Origin: Paracoccus albus
GTDB taxonomy: Bacteria > Pseudomonadota > Alphaproteobacteria > Rhodobacterales > Rhodobacteraceae
NCBI RefSeq assembly: GCF_027913035.1
Contig: NZ_CP115775.1
Coordinates: forward strand, 1,736,001 to 1,800,000
Length of the DNA: 64,000 nucleotides
Direction of reading: 5' to 3'
The stretch's first letter is position 1, and each line of letters begins with the position of its first letter. Under the pieces are notes generated by a model. The model was not told the DNA's origin, searched no databases, and saw nothing but the letters and a program-made list of their open reading frames with translations. Made by a program: the position numbers and the translations under genes. Shown one piece after another: positions 8,497-16,589 of the stretch.

Positions 8497-9444
8497 CTAG
8501 CCCCCCATGCCCTTGCGCGGATCATAGGCGTGACCCTTGCGCCAGTTTGCCATGAAATCCCTCAGACCATCGTCAATCTCCGAGGGCATGACGATCTTGA
8601 GCTGCACATATTGATTGCCGCCTTTGATGCCCTTGCCTTTCAGGCGAAGTCGCTGACCCGTGGACGCACCTTTCGGTACATTCATCGCGACTTTTCCGGT
8701 CAGGGTCGGCACCTCGATCTTGCCGCCCAAAACGGCCTCATCAATCGAGATCGGCAGCGTAATCGTCACATCATTGCCGTCACGAGACCAGTCGGGATGC
8801 TCGCGCACATGCAGCGTCAGATAGGCATCGCCCCGCGCCCCCTCACCATAGCCTTCGCCGCCCTTGCCGCGCAGACGTATGTTCTGGCCGTCCGTTGCAC
8901 CTTCGGGAATCTTAACGTCGAGCGTGTTTCCATCCGGCAAAGTGATGCGCGTCGTGCCACCATTCGCCGCGGTCATGAAGTCGACATCCAGATCATAGCG
9001 CAGATCCTGACCGCGCATATTGAACCCTTGCTGTCCCGCACCCGAGCGCCGGTAGCCCTGAGCGGACCCGCCAAAATCGCGCGGATCGAAACCGCCGCCC
9101 TGTCGTCCACCAAACAAATCCTCGAAAACATCCGAGAAATCGCCGTATCCGGCTGATGAGTGCTGGCGATAGGGACTGTCGCCACGCTCGGCAAAATCGC
9201 GATAATATTGCTGCTGGGGACGTTCCTGCCCCTGTGCGTCGATTTCGCCAGCATCGAAGCGCGCCCGCTGCTCGGCGTCTTTCAGCAGGTCGTAGGCTGC
9301 GGATGCGGCCTTGAACCGCTCTGACGCTGCCGGGTCCGGGTTCAGGTCCGGGTGATCCGTCTTGGCGATCTTGCGATAGGCCTTCTTGATTTCGTCCTGC
9401 GTTGCGGTCTTGGCGACGCCCAACGCCTTGTAAGGATCATCCAT
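8497..9444 (-). CDS. cbpA: CbpA-type DnaJ co-chaperone
   Basis: A 315-residue type II J-protein: J-domain at residues about 4-70 with the HPD motif at 31-33, a Gly/Phe-rich linker (about 90-150, including DVFEDLFGG), and two C-terminal beta domains of DnaJ_C type. There are no zinc-finger CxxCxGxG repeats, which separates it from DnaJ proper. It stimulates DnaK ATPase activity and binds curved DNA in some species. The start at 9444 (MDDPYKALGV) has a G-rich Shine-Dalgarno. cbpM follows directly. Confidence 0.9.
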   Translation of the reverse strand: MDDPYKALGVAKTATQDEIKKAYRKIAKTDHPDLNPDPAASERFKAASAAYDLLKDAEQRARFDAGEIDAQGQERPQQQYYRDFAERGDSPYRQHSSAGYGDFSDVFEDLFGGRQGGGFDPRDFGGSAQGYRRSGAGQQGFNMRGQDLRYDLDVDFMTAANGGTTRITLPDGNTLDVKIPEGATDGQNIRLRGKGGEGYGEGARGDAYLTLHVREHPDWSRDGNDVTITLPISIDEAVLGGKIEVPTLTGKVAMNVPKGASTGQRLRLKGKGIKGGNQYVQLKIVMPSEIDDGLRDFMANWRKGHAYDPRKGMGG

Positions 9445-9469
9445 GACCCTGCCCCCCTTTATTTCGTGA

Positions 9470-10057
9470 TCAACGCGACTCTGCCGTCGGGGTTTCATCG
9501 CGGAAATAAGACGCGAGCGGTTCGGGAATCGCAAACTCCTTAAGTGCGCGTGCCCGCGCCATTGGCGACATCTTGCGGGCGGTCAGGCGGACGATACGGT
9601 CCATCTCCTCTGCCGTCTGGGTTTCGGAAAACGGGGCCATGTAGTGGCGCATGAAGGTGAAGACGGCGACATCCTCCATCGCCTGTACTTCGTCATCGCG
9701 CTTTATGCCTTCTTTACGCAGCATCTTTTCGGCGTGATCCGCATCCTTCTGATCGTAGCCGACGTCAATCATGATCTCAGCCACCCGCGCTGCATGGCGT
9801 CGGCCCTGTTCGGTGCGCCATTGCAGGTAACCCTTGCGGTCGTCGGGATAATCCTTGCGCGGCAGCTTCCAGCGTTCGATATGCTGGCCCCGGCAGGCGA
9901 TCTGCAGGGGTTCGGACGCATCAGGATACAGCCCGCGCTGTTCCGTGGTCATCCGCTGCCCATAAAGCAGCTCTGCCGGCTGGCCATTTTCAAGATTGGG
10001 ATCTTCGGCATTGGCGGCGTCGATCCGGGCGAAGGCTTGGTCGAGTCTCTGTGTCAT
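9470..10057 (-). CDS. DUF4202 family protein
   Basis: A 195-residue protein with the DUF4202 pattern: ARIDAANAEDPN near the start, ELLYGQRM near 30-37, ACRGQHIERW near 55-64, PRKDYP and GYLQWR. The conserved His, Asp and Glu residues suggest a metal-binding helical bundle, possibly HD-like, but the biochemical role is unknown. The start could be 10057 (used) or an in-frame ATG at 10087, and neither has a strong ribosome site. It lies just upstream of the J-protein gene on the same strand and is divergent from the M20 hydrolase. Confidence 0.8.
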   Translation of the reverse strand: MTQRLDQAFARIDAANAEDPNLENGQPAELLYGQRMTTEQRGLYPDASEPLQIACRGQHIERWKLPRKDYPDDRKGYLQWRTEQGRRHAARVAEIMIDVGYDQKDADHAEKMLRKEGIKRDDEVQAMEDVAVFTFMRHYMAPFSETQTAEEMDRIVRLTARKMSPMARARALKEFAIPEPLASYFRDETPTAESR

Positions 10058-10101
10058 GCCGCCATCTTGCCGCGCCGCTTCGGCCATGTCATGTGCTATT
10101 C

Positions 10102-11241
10102 ATGCTGACCAATGCCGATATCACCGAATTGACCGCGCTGCGCCGCAAAATTCATCAGGCACCCGAACTGTCGGGCGAGGAATATGCCACTGCCTCGCTG
10201 CTGGCGGGATTGATGCAGGATTTCGGTGCGGATGAGGTGATCGCTGGCGTCGGCGGGACCGGCGTTGTCGCGGCTTTTCGCGGCACCGAACCGGGGCCGG
10301 AGATCATGTTCCGCGCTGAACTGGACGCATTGCCGATAACCGAGGCCGCTGGACCCGCGCATATATCCGTAGCGCCAGGTATTGCCCATCTTTGCGGGCA
10401 TGACGGCCATATGGCTGGTGTCGCCGGGCTTGGCCGGATGATGGCGCGAAACCGTCCGAAGCGCGGCACCGTCTGGCTGCTGTTCCAACCGGCCGAGGAA
10501 AACGGCGCAGGTGCGGCCGCGATGTTGCAGGACAGCCGGATGCCCCGTTTCGACTACGGTTTCGCAATCCACAACTTCCCCGGCGTGGCGCAGGGGCATG
10601 CCCTGCTTTCGAAAGGGGCGATGAATTGCGCCTCGGTGGGGATGCGGGTCTTGCTGGACGGCGCGACTTCACACGCGTCAGAGCCGGAAAAGGCGAAGAC
10701 ACCATCGCTGGCGCTTTCCGCGATCGTTCCTGCGCTGCTCAGCCTTGCCCACAGCGATGTGACGCAGCCCGATTTCAGGCTTGTCACAATCACCCATATC
10801 AACATGGGGGAACCGGCATTCGGCATCACGCCCGGTGCGGCAGAGATCTGGGTGACATTGCGCACGCAGCGCGATGATGCGATGGCCGCGCTGCGGCAGG
10901 AGGCAACGCATATCGTCGCAGAGGCCGCATCTCTGCATGACCTTTCTGTGGCGTTCGAATGGCACGATGAATTTGCCGCCTCGATCAATCATCCCGAAGC
11001 TGCTGAGATCATGGCACGCGCGGCAGAGGTGGTCGGGCTGCAAGTCTCTGACGCGCAGTTGCCCATGCGGGCATCAGAAGATTTCGGGCGTTTCGGCGCA
11101 ACGGCCAAAACTGCGATGATCCTGCTTGGGGCGGGCAAGGATCATCCGCCGCTTCATGCAGAAAACTACGATTACCCGGACGAGCTTATTGCGCCCTCTG
11201 TCAGGCTGTTCGAAAAGATCGTCCGCGACCTTACCGGTTAA
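10102..11241 (+). CDS. M20D amidohydrolase (hippurate/N-acyl-amino-acid hydrolase type)
   Basis: A 379-residue zinc amidohydrolase. Metal ligands appear in LCGHDGH near residues 97-103 and in QPAEENG (catalytic Glu) near 133-139, with a dimerisation domain in the middle and a final His in the PLHAENYDYP segment. Family members cleave N-acyl amino acids, hippurate or indole-3-acetyl amino acids; the substrate here cannot be told. It starts 44 bp from the DUF4202 start, divergently, and its 3' end overlaps that of the convergent beta-glucosidase gene by 11 bp. Confidence 0.85.
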   Translation: MLTNADITELTALRRKIHQAPELSGEEYATASLLAGLMQDFGADEVIAGVGGTGVVAAFRGTEPGPEIMFRAELDALPITEAAGPAHISVAPGIAHLCGHDGHMAGVAGLGRMMARNRPKRGTVWLLFQPAEENGAGAAAMLQDSRMPRFDYGFAIHNFPGVAQGHALLSKGAMNCASVGMRVLLDGATSHASEPEKAKTPSLALSAIVPALLSLAHSDVTQPDFRLVTITHINMGEPAFGITPGAAEIWVTLRTQRDDAMAALRQEATHIVAEAASLHDLSVAFEWHDEFAASINHPEAAEIMARAAEVVGLQVSDAQLPMRASEDFGRFGATAKTAMILLGAGKDHPPLHAENYDYPDELIAPSVRLFEKIVRDLTG

Positions 11242-12556
11242 GCGCCTCGCGCAGCATCAGGTATGATCCCTTCGGCGTGCGTTTCTGCGTTTCGTAATCC
11301 ACATGCACGATGCCAAAGCGCGGACCGTAGCCATGTGACCATTCGTAATTGTCCAGAAGCGACCATTGGAAAAAGCCGCGAAGGTCGACCCCGTCGTCTA
11401 TGGCGCGCTTCGCAGCTGCCAGATGGTCGCGGATGTAGGCCTGACGGATATCGTCGCTGACATGACCGTCCAGCACACGATCATCCCAAGCCATTCCGTT
11501 TTCCGTGACATAAAGCGGCGTTCCTTTTGCCTGCTGTCCGACGCGCATCAGGAACTCATACAGCCCATCAGGTCGGATTTCCCAGCCAAGCTGCGTCTTG
11601 GCCAAAGGTCCGGGAATTGCTTCGCCGGCTGGCCACGGACCATCGACAGCCCGATAGATCGCCCGCGTATAGTGATTGATCCCGATCCAGTCGAGCGGCG
11701 CGGCGATGGTTTCCATATCCGCCTGCCAGTCTTTGGGCAGATGCGGCTGAAGCCCCTCTAGCGCCGCGGCGGGATAGCCTGCGCCTGTCACAGCCTCTAT
11801 GAACCAGCGGTTATAGATCGCATCCTGACGCAGCGCTGCCTGCATGTCATCGGCCCTGCGGCTGGCCGGATGCGCGGTTTCAAAGTTCAGGACAATGCCC
11901 AGGTTGTCGTGACCTTCCGCCCTCAACGCCGCCATCGCAGTGCCATGCGCCAGCAAAGTATGGTGCATCGCATGTGCGGCAGCACGAATGTCGCGCAACC
12001 CCGGCGCGTGGACACCCAGAAAATGCGACAACCACGCAATACACCAAGGCTCGTTCAGCGTGGCCGTCATGTCGACCCGGTCACCCAGACGCTTCATCAC
12101 GGCAAGCGCATAGTCCGTAAACCGGGGGGCAATGTCGCGGTTGGTCCAGCCCCCCTTCATCGCCAGATCGGAAGGCAGGTCCCAGTGATAGAGGGTCAGC
12201 GAAGGCGTCAAGCCGCGCTCTGCCATGCCATCGACCAGCCGGTCGTAGAAATCCAACCCCTCTGGGTTGGGCGTGACACCATCGGGCATGACCCGCGCCC
12301 AACTGGTCGAGAAACGATAGGCGTCGAAATTGCCGTCCCGGATCAGGTCAAGATCCTGTTCCCAGAAATGATAGTGATCGCAGGCGACACCGCCCCCCTC
12401 TGCCAAAGTCACATTGCCCGGTGTCGCGGCAAAGGTATCCCAATGGCAGGCACCTGCGCCGCCGAACCGGCTGCCTTCGATCTGATAAGCCGCGGTCGAA
12501 ACGCCAAACAGAAAACCTTCGGGAAAATCTTTACGGGTCGGCATGGGGCTGGTCAT
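11231..12556 (-). CDS. GH1 beta-glucosidase
   Basis: A 441-residue family 1 glycoside hydrolase that cleaves beta-linked glucosides or galactosides. The acid/base Glu is in TLNEPW (Glu169) and the nucleophile in VTENGMAW (Glu352), with the QIEG and HWD sugar-contact motifs near 25-28 and 124-126. There is no signal peptide, so it acts in the cytoplasm on imported sugars. The start at 12556 has GGAGG 7 nt upstream. No sugar transporter lies next to it, so the physiological substrate is unknown. Confidence 0.93.
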   Translation of the reverse strand: MTSPMPTRKDFPEGFLFGVSTAAYQIEGSRFGGAGACHWDTFAATPGNVTLAEGGGVACDHYHFWEQDLDLIRDGNFDAYRFSTSWARVMPDGVTPNPEGLDFYDRLVDGMAERGLTPSLTLYHWDLPSDLAMKGGWTNRDIAPRFTDYALAVMKRLGDRVDMTATLNEPWCIAWLSHFLGVHAPGLRDIRAAAHAMHHTLLAHGTAMAALRAEGHDNLGIVLNFETAHPASRRADDMQAALRQDAIYNRWFIEAVTGAGYPAAALEGLQPHLPKDWQADMETIAAPLDWIGINHYTRAIYRAVDGPWPAGEAIPGPLAKTQLGWEIRPDGLYEFLMRVGQQAKGTPLYVTENGMAWDDRVLDGHVSDDIRQAYIRDHLAAAKRAIDDGVDLRGFFQWSLLDNYEWSHGYGPRFGIVHVDYETQKRTPKGSYLMLREALNR

Positions 12557-12669
12557 CGGGCACCTCCAATCTGCCCCCATTCCTACGACTCCCGCCTGCC
12601 CGCGCCAATCCCCGGATTGATCCCGCCGCCCCCACACGCTACCCCGATGAACAATGACGGGAGAGACGC

Positions 12670-13467
12670 ATGAGCCGAATCGACGCAACTTTCGAACGCC
12701 TCCGGGCAGATAACCGCAAGGCATTCGTGGCCTATATCATGGCCTGTGATCCTGACCGGCAGAGATCTGCGGAAATCCTTGCCGGACTGCCAAAGGCAGG
12801 CGTCGATATTATCGAACTCGGCATGCCCTTCACCGACCCGATGGCGGACGGCCCGACGATCGAAGCAGCAGGCCACCGCGCCCTTGCTGCCGGCGGCAGC
12901 GTCACAGAAACGCTGTCGATGGTGCGCGACTTCCGCCAGCAAGACAGCAGCACGCCGATTGTCCTGATGGGTTACTTCAATTCGATCTATGCGCGACCCG
13001 GCGGCGTGGACGGTTTTCTGAAAGATGCGACCGACGCAGGCATCGACGGCCTGATCATCGTCGACCTGCCGCCCGAAGAGGATGCAGAGCTGTGTCTGCC
13101 CGCACAGGAAGCCGGGCTGAATTTCATCCGGCTGGCGACACCGACGACCGATGACCGCCGCCTGCCCGCAGTGGTCGCCAACACGTCCGGCTTTGTCTAT
13201 TACGTTGCCGTGACCGGCGTCACCGGCGGGGCTTCGGCCAATGCAGACGCTGTTGCCCCGGATGTCGCCCGTATACGCAAGGCTTCTGGCCTGCCCGTCG
13301 TCGTTGGTTTCGGCATATCAACGCCCGAAGCCGCGCAGTCGATAGCCGCCGTCGCTGACGGCGCCGTGGTGGGCAGCGCCATCGTCAAAAAGATTGCAGA
13401 AGGCAAGCCCGCCGCCGACGTCCTTTCATTCGTGGCATCGCTGGCTGAAGGGGCGCACAAAGGCTGA
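12670..13467 (+). CDS. trpA: Tryptophan synthase alpha subunit
   Basis: A 265-residue TIM barrel that cleaves indole-3-glycerol phosphate to indole and glyceraldehyde-3-phosphate. The catalytic Glu49 and Asp60 are in the segment [14 protein letters not shown], and the phosphate-binding GFGIS lies near 214-218. GGGAGA sits just before the ATG. trpB is not adjacent; trpA here stands alone with the VOC gene behind it. Confidence 0.96.
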   Translation: MSRIDATFERLRADNRKAFVAYIMACDPDRQRSAEILAGLPKAGVDIIELGMPFTDPMADGPTIEAAGHRALAAGGSVTETLSMVRDFRQQDSSTPIVLMGYFNSIYARPGGVDGFLKDATDAGIDGLIIVDLPPEEDAELCLPAQEAGLNFIRLATPTTDDRRLPAVVANTSGFVYYVAVTGVTGGASANADAVAPDVARIRKASGLPVVVGFGISTPEAAQSIAAVADGAVVGSAIVKKIAEGKPAADVLSFVASLAEGAHKG

Positions 13468-13477
13468 CGGGACGCGC

Positions 13478-14056
13478 ATGTCGCTTGAATTCGACCATAT
13501 CGTTGTCGCCGCCGCCGACCTTTCCGAGGGCGAGGCATGGCTCAGCGGATTGCTTGACGCAGCACCCGAGCCGGGCGGCAAACATGATTTCATGGGCACG
13601 CATAACCGGCTGTGGCGCATGGGGGTTCGCGAATACCTTGAACTGATTGCCGTGGACCCGGATGCCAACCAGCCCAACCATCCTCGCTGGTTCGGTCTGG
13701 ATGATTTTCAGGGCCCGCCAAAGCTTGTCAGCTGGGTCTGCCGGACGAACAAACTGCAAGCGCCAGAGGCTGGCCGCATCATGAAAGCGCAGCGGGGCGA
13801 CCTGCACTGGCGGATCACGATACCCGGCAGCGGCGTCTCTGGCACCGATGGGCTGGAGCCATTGCGCATCGACTGGGGCGACGGCCCGCATCCCGCCGAC
13901 AATATGCCAGATCACGGTTTCCGGCTGCTGGGTCTGGATGTGACACATCCGAAACCGCCGAAGCTGCCCGTTTCCGATCCGCGCATACGGCTGAAAGCAG
14001 GCGACACAGGCTTGGTGGCCCATATCTCGACACCACATGGCAAGGTCACCTTGTGA
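13478..14056 (+). CDS. VOC/glyoxalase-like domain protein
   Basis: A 192-residue protein with two vicinal-oxygen-chelate-like halves; the first begins FDHIVVAAADL, with the His that commonly ligates metal at residue 6. It resembles the Glyoxalase_3-type proteins seen beside trpA in related bacteria. The start at 13478 lies 10 bp after the trpA stop, so they are probably co-transcribed. The substrate is unknown; the enzyme may be a dioxygenase, a lyase or simply a binding protein. Confidence 0.75.
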   Translation: MSLEFDHIVVAAADLSEGEAWLSGLLDAAPEPGGKHDFMGTHNRLWRMGVREYLELIAVDPDANQPNHPRWFGLDDFQGPPKLVSWVCRTNKLQAPEAGRIMKAQRGDLHWRITIPGSGVSGTDGLEPLRIDWGDGPHPADNMPDHGFRLLGLDVTHPKPPKLPVSDPRIRLKAGDTGLVAHISTPHGKVTL

Positions 14057-14129
14057 TCTTCGCTGCGTGGGCGGCAGAGGTTGCTGAAGTCGGCGCGCCA
14101 TTGGACATCAACGGGGCGTTGGCCAAATA

Positions 14130-14771
14130 ATGCAGCTGCCATCGCCCAGCGTCGTTTTATTGATACTGGCGGGCCTTTCGGCGGCCAGTTATCAGATTCG
14201 TGGCACGACGATGGATCCGCCGGACGCAAAGGCGCGGGCGGTCAAGACTGCGGCGACGCTTCTTCTTGGCATCGCGGCGCTTATGGGTCAGGCTCCGGTA
14301 GCGATTGCGCTTGGTTTATTGGCCGGCGCGGTTGGGGACTATTTCCTCGCCCGGCAGGGGGACCGATTCTTTCTGGCGGGCGTGTTCGCCTTTGCTTTGG
14401 GTCATCCTTGTTACGCGGTCTGGATGTTCACACCCGAACATGCCGCCCATGCGCTCTGGGCCATTGCTGTCGCGGCATTGGCCATTTCTGCGGAATACTG
14501 GTTACTTCCGCGAACCGGCGAACTGAAGCTTCCCGTCAGGATCTACGTCTGGATCATAACGGCCATGGCAGCAGCGGCGGCAACGCTGCCAGCAGGCCAT
14601 TCAGTCGCGATTGCGGGCGCCGCACTGTTCGTCATATCCGATCTGCTACTGGCGCTGCGGCTTTTTGTCGCCAGTGAAGCGTCAAGGCAGAGGCTTCTGT
14701 CACAAATGGTCTGGCCCGCCTATTTTATCGGGCAAGTGCTTATTCTGATTGGCAGTCTCGACCATCACTAG
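14130..14771 (+). CDS. YhhN family membrane protein (lysoplasmalogenase-like)
   Basis: A 213-residue protein with about seven to eight transmembrane segments. The YhhN hallmarks are present: GLLAGAVGDYFLA near residues 61-73, FALGHPCYA near 86-94 and a late SDLLLAL segment. Animal TMEM86 members hydrolyse lysoplasmalogens, while bacterial members are mostly uncharacterised. It has no strong ribosome site. It sits in a plus-strand run with the VOC gene 73 bp upstream. Confidence 0.82.
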   Translation: MQLPSPSVVLLILAGLSAASYQIRGTTMDPPDAKARAVKTAATLLLGIAALMGQAPVAIALGLLAGAVGDYFLARQGDRFFLAGVFAFALGHPCYAVWMFTPEHAAHALWAIAVAALAISAEYWLLPRTGELKLPVRIYVWIITAMAAAAATLPAGHSVAIAGAALFVISDLLLALRLFVASEASRQRLLSQMVWPAYFIGQVLILIGSLDHH

Positions 14772-14804
14772 CGCAGCGCGGCAAATCCAGTTAGCATCTG
14801 CAGA

Positions 14805-15521
14805 ATGCTGGACGTTGCCGCCGCCCCTGCCCCCGAACTTCCCCGCCCGCGCAGTTTTTGGCGGCGGATCGTTGATCGTATGGCCGCCTTTGTGGGCGCT
14901 CAACGACCGGCGACTCCGCCAGAGAAATCCGTGGCATTCACCATTGCCGTAATTGCCCTTGGCGCAAAGCTGGCCAAAGCGGATGGCCGCGTCGACCGGG
15001 CAGAGGTTGCCGCCTTTCGCCGGGTCTTCACCATTCCGCGCAGTGAGGAAAAGAATGCCGGCAGGGTCTTCGATCTGGCGCGAAAGGACATTGCCGGTTA
15101 CGACGCTTGGGCGCGACGCATCGCGCGGATGTTCAGTCCAGGCGACGCCATCCTGGAAAATGTCGTCGAGGGCCTGGTTATCGTCGCGACCGCCGACGGC
15201 ACGATGCATACCGCAGAACGTGAGATGCTGGACGAAATCGCCGCAATCTTCGGCATCTCGGCAGAGCGCATGGCCGGAATCATCGACCGGCACGATCCGG
15301 ATTCTGCCTGCCCGCCCTGTAAGATACTGGGCATTCCGCCCGATGCCTCGCTGGATGCGGGCCGGAAGCGGTGGCGTGAACTGATCCGGGAAAACCATCC
15401 TGACCGGGCAATAGCTGAAGGTCTGCCGAAAGAGGCGATCCGTCTGGCAGAAGCCCGTACCCGCGCGATCAATGACGCATGGCAGAAATTCCGCAAAAGC
15501 CGCGAGTCGCTGCAAAGCTGA
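14805..15521 (+). CDS. TerB-DnaJ domain protein (soluble DjlA-like)
   Basis: A 238-residue protein. Residues about 45-165 form a TerB-type helical domain with acidic DGxxDxAE motifs (KADGRVDRAEV and TADGTMHTAE). Residues about 170-235 form a J-domain with HPD in ENHPDRA. E. coli DjlA has the same two domains but also an N-terminal membrane helix, which is missing here. It probably works with DnaK on envelope or stress substrates. It lies 33 bp downstream of the YhhN gene on the same strand. Confidence 0.85.
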   Translation: MLDVAAAPAPELPRPRSFWRRIVDRMAAFVGAQRPATPPEKSVAFTIAVIALGAKLAKADGRVDRAEVAAFRRVFTIPRSEEKNAGRVFDLARKDIAGYDAWARRIARMFSPGDAILENVVEGLVIVATADGTMHTAEREMLDEIAAIFGISAERMAGIIDRHDPDSACPPCKILGIPPDASLDAGRKRWRELIRENHPDRAIAEGLPKEAIRLAEARTRAINDAWQKFRKSRESLQS

Positions 15522-15582
15522 TCGGGAACCGCGCCGCGCTCGCTGCCGTTTTCTTCAGCACAGGAGTAAGGGGGTGCCCGAA

Positions 15583-16083
15583 ATGCCACAGAAACCGCTT
15601 GCCGTTCTGACCTTGCTGGCTTGTCTTGCCGCGCCGGTTCATGCGCAGGACTGGCAGATGCCTCAGGCCGATGATCCGCCTGCCGCTGGCACAGACGATC
15701 CGCTGGGCGATCTTGGTCAGGATCTGGGTGATGAACTCGACGGCGCGATGAACCAGCTGTTCAACCGGCTGCAACCGCATCTGAACGCACTTGGTGACGA
15801 GCTCGCCAATACGATGAACGATTTCGCACCCGCTTTGAATGAAATTTCGGGCCTGATCGACGATATCCGAAATTATGAACGACCCGAGCGGCTTGATAAC
15901 GGCGACATCATCATTCGCCGGCGCGCCGATGCCCCGCCCCCGCCCTCGCTGGACGAGTTGCAGCGTCTGCTGCCCGAACGCGATGGCAGCCGGCCTGAAG
16001 GACAGTGGCCGCCGCTTGATCCATGGTCGCGGCCAGATAAGAACGACCTTGAAGGCACTATTGTCCCGCAGACCGAGCTCTGA
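15583..16083 (+). CDS. Exported acidic protein of unknown function
   Basis: A 166-residue protein. Residues 1-20 form a signal peptide ending in VHAQ; the rest is acidic, with a helical stretch (GDELDGAMNQLFNRL) and a Pro-rich end. The ATG at 15583 was chosen because an AGGAG-GGGG ribosome site precedes it and the signal peptide begins there. It is probably periplasmic. I do not recognise a family. A strong hairpin follows at 16104. Confidence 0.65.
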   Translation: MPQKPLAVLTLLACLAAPVHAQDWQMPQADDPPAAGTDDPLGDLGQDLGDELDGAMNQLFNRLQPHLNALGDELANTMNDFAPALNEISGLIDDIRNYERPERLDNGDIIIRRRADAPPPPSLDELQRLLPERDGSRPEGQWPPLDPWSRPDKNDLEGTIVPQTEL

Positions 16084-16103
16084 CCATTTAGCTCACTCTT
16101 ATG

Positions 16104-16130
16104 AAAAAGGGGCGGTCATGCCGCCCCTTT
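16104..16130. terminator. Bidirectional Rho-independent terminator
   Basis: Perfect 10-bp arms AAAGGGGCGG / CCGCCCCTTT with a 5-nt loop lie between the convergent exported-protein and universal stress protein genes. On the minus strand the stem is followed by five T, on the plus strand by three. Confidence 0.85.
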
Positions 16131-16151
16131 CGCAACTCTGTCGCCGTAAGG

Positions 16152-16577
16152 TCAGCGAATGATCATGACACTGACGGGAGAGTGCCTGACGATCCTGTCA
16201 GCCTGACTGCCGACCCGGAAGGTCCGCATCTCATCGGGCGAGCGTGAGGCCATGACGATCAGGTCGGCGCTGATCTTGTCCGCCATCTCCAGTATCGTTT
16301 CCGTCACATGGCCATGTCCGACATGCGTTTTGATACGTATGTCATCCAGCATTTCCTTGGCAACAAGTTCGCCAAGGCTTTCCTTCATCGCATTCAATGC
16401 CTGCTTTTCATACCCTTTGGGCAGATAGCTTGCGACCCAGGCATTGCCGACATCATGGACAATGCCCAGCAAATGCAGCTCGCCCCCGTCGTCAAGCAGC
16501 TCTCGGGCCACGGGTATGGACTTTTGCCAGCTTGCTTTGTGCTGGACGTCGATGGGCAAAAGGATGGTTTTATACAT
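16152..16577 (-). CDS. Universal stress protein, TRAP-associated (TeaD-like)
   Basis: A 141-residue UspA-fold protein. The ATP-binding pattern G-2x-G-9x-G-S/T is present only in altered form in the stretch SRSPDEMRTFRVGSQADRIVRHSPV, so nucleotide binding is uncertain. It follows the TRAP permease gene by 12 bp on the same strand. In Halomonas the Usp protein TeaD is encoded with, and dampens, the TeaABC ectoine TRAP transporter. A similar regulatory role here is inference from position. Confidence 0.85.
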   Translation of the reverse strand: MYKTILLPIDVQHKASWQKSIPVARELLDDGGELHLLGIVHDVGNAWVASYLPKGYEKQALNAMKESLGELVAKEMLDDIRIKTHVGHGHVTETILEMADKISADLIVMASRSPDEMRTFRVGSQADRIVRHSPVSVMIIR

Positions 16578-16589
16578 GATCCACTCCTA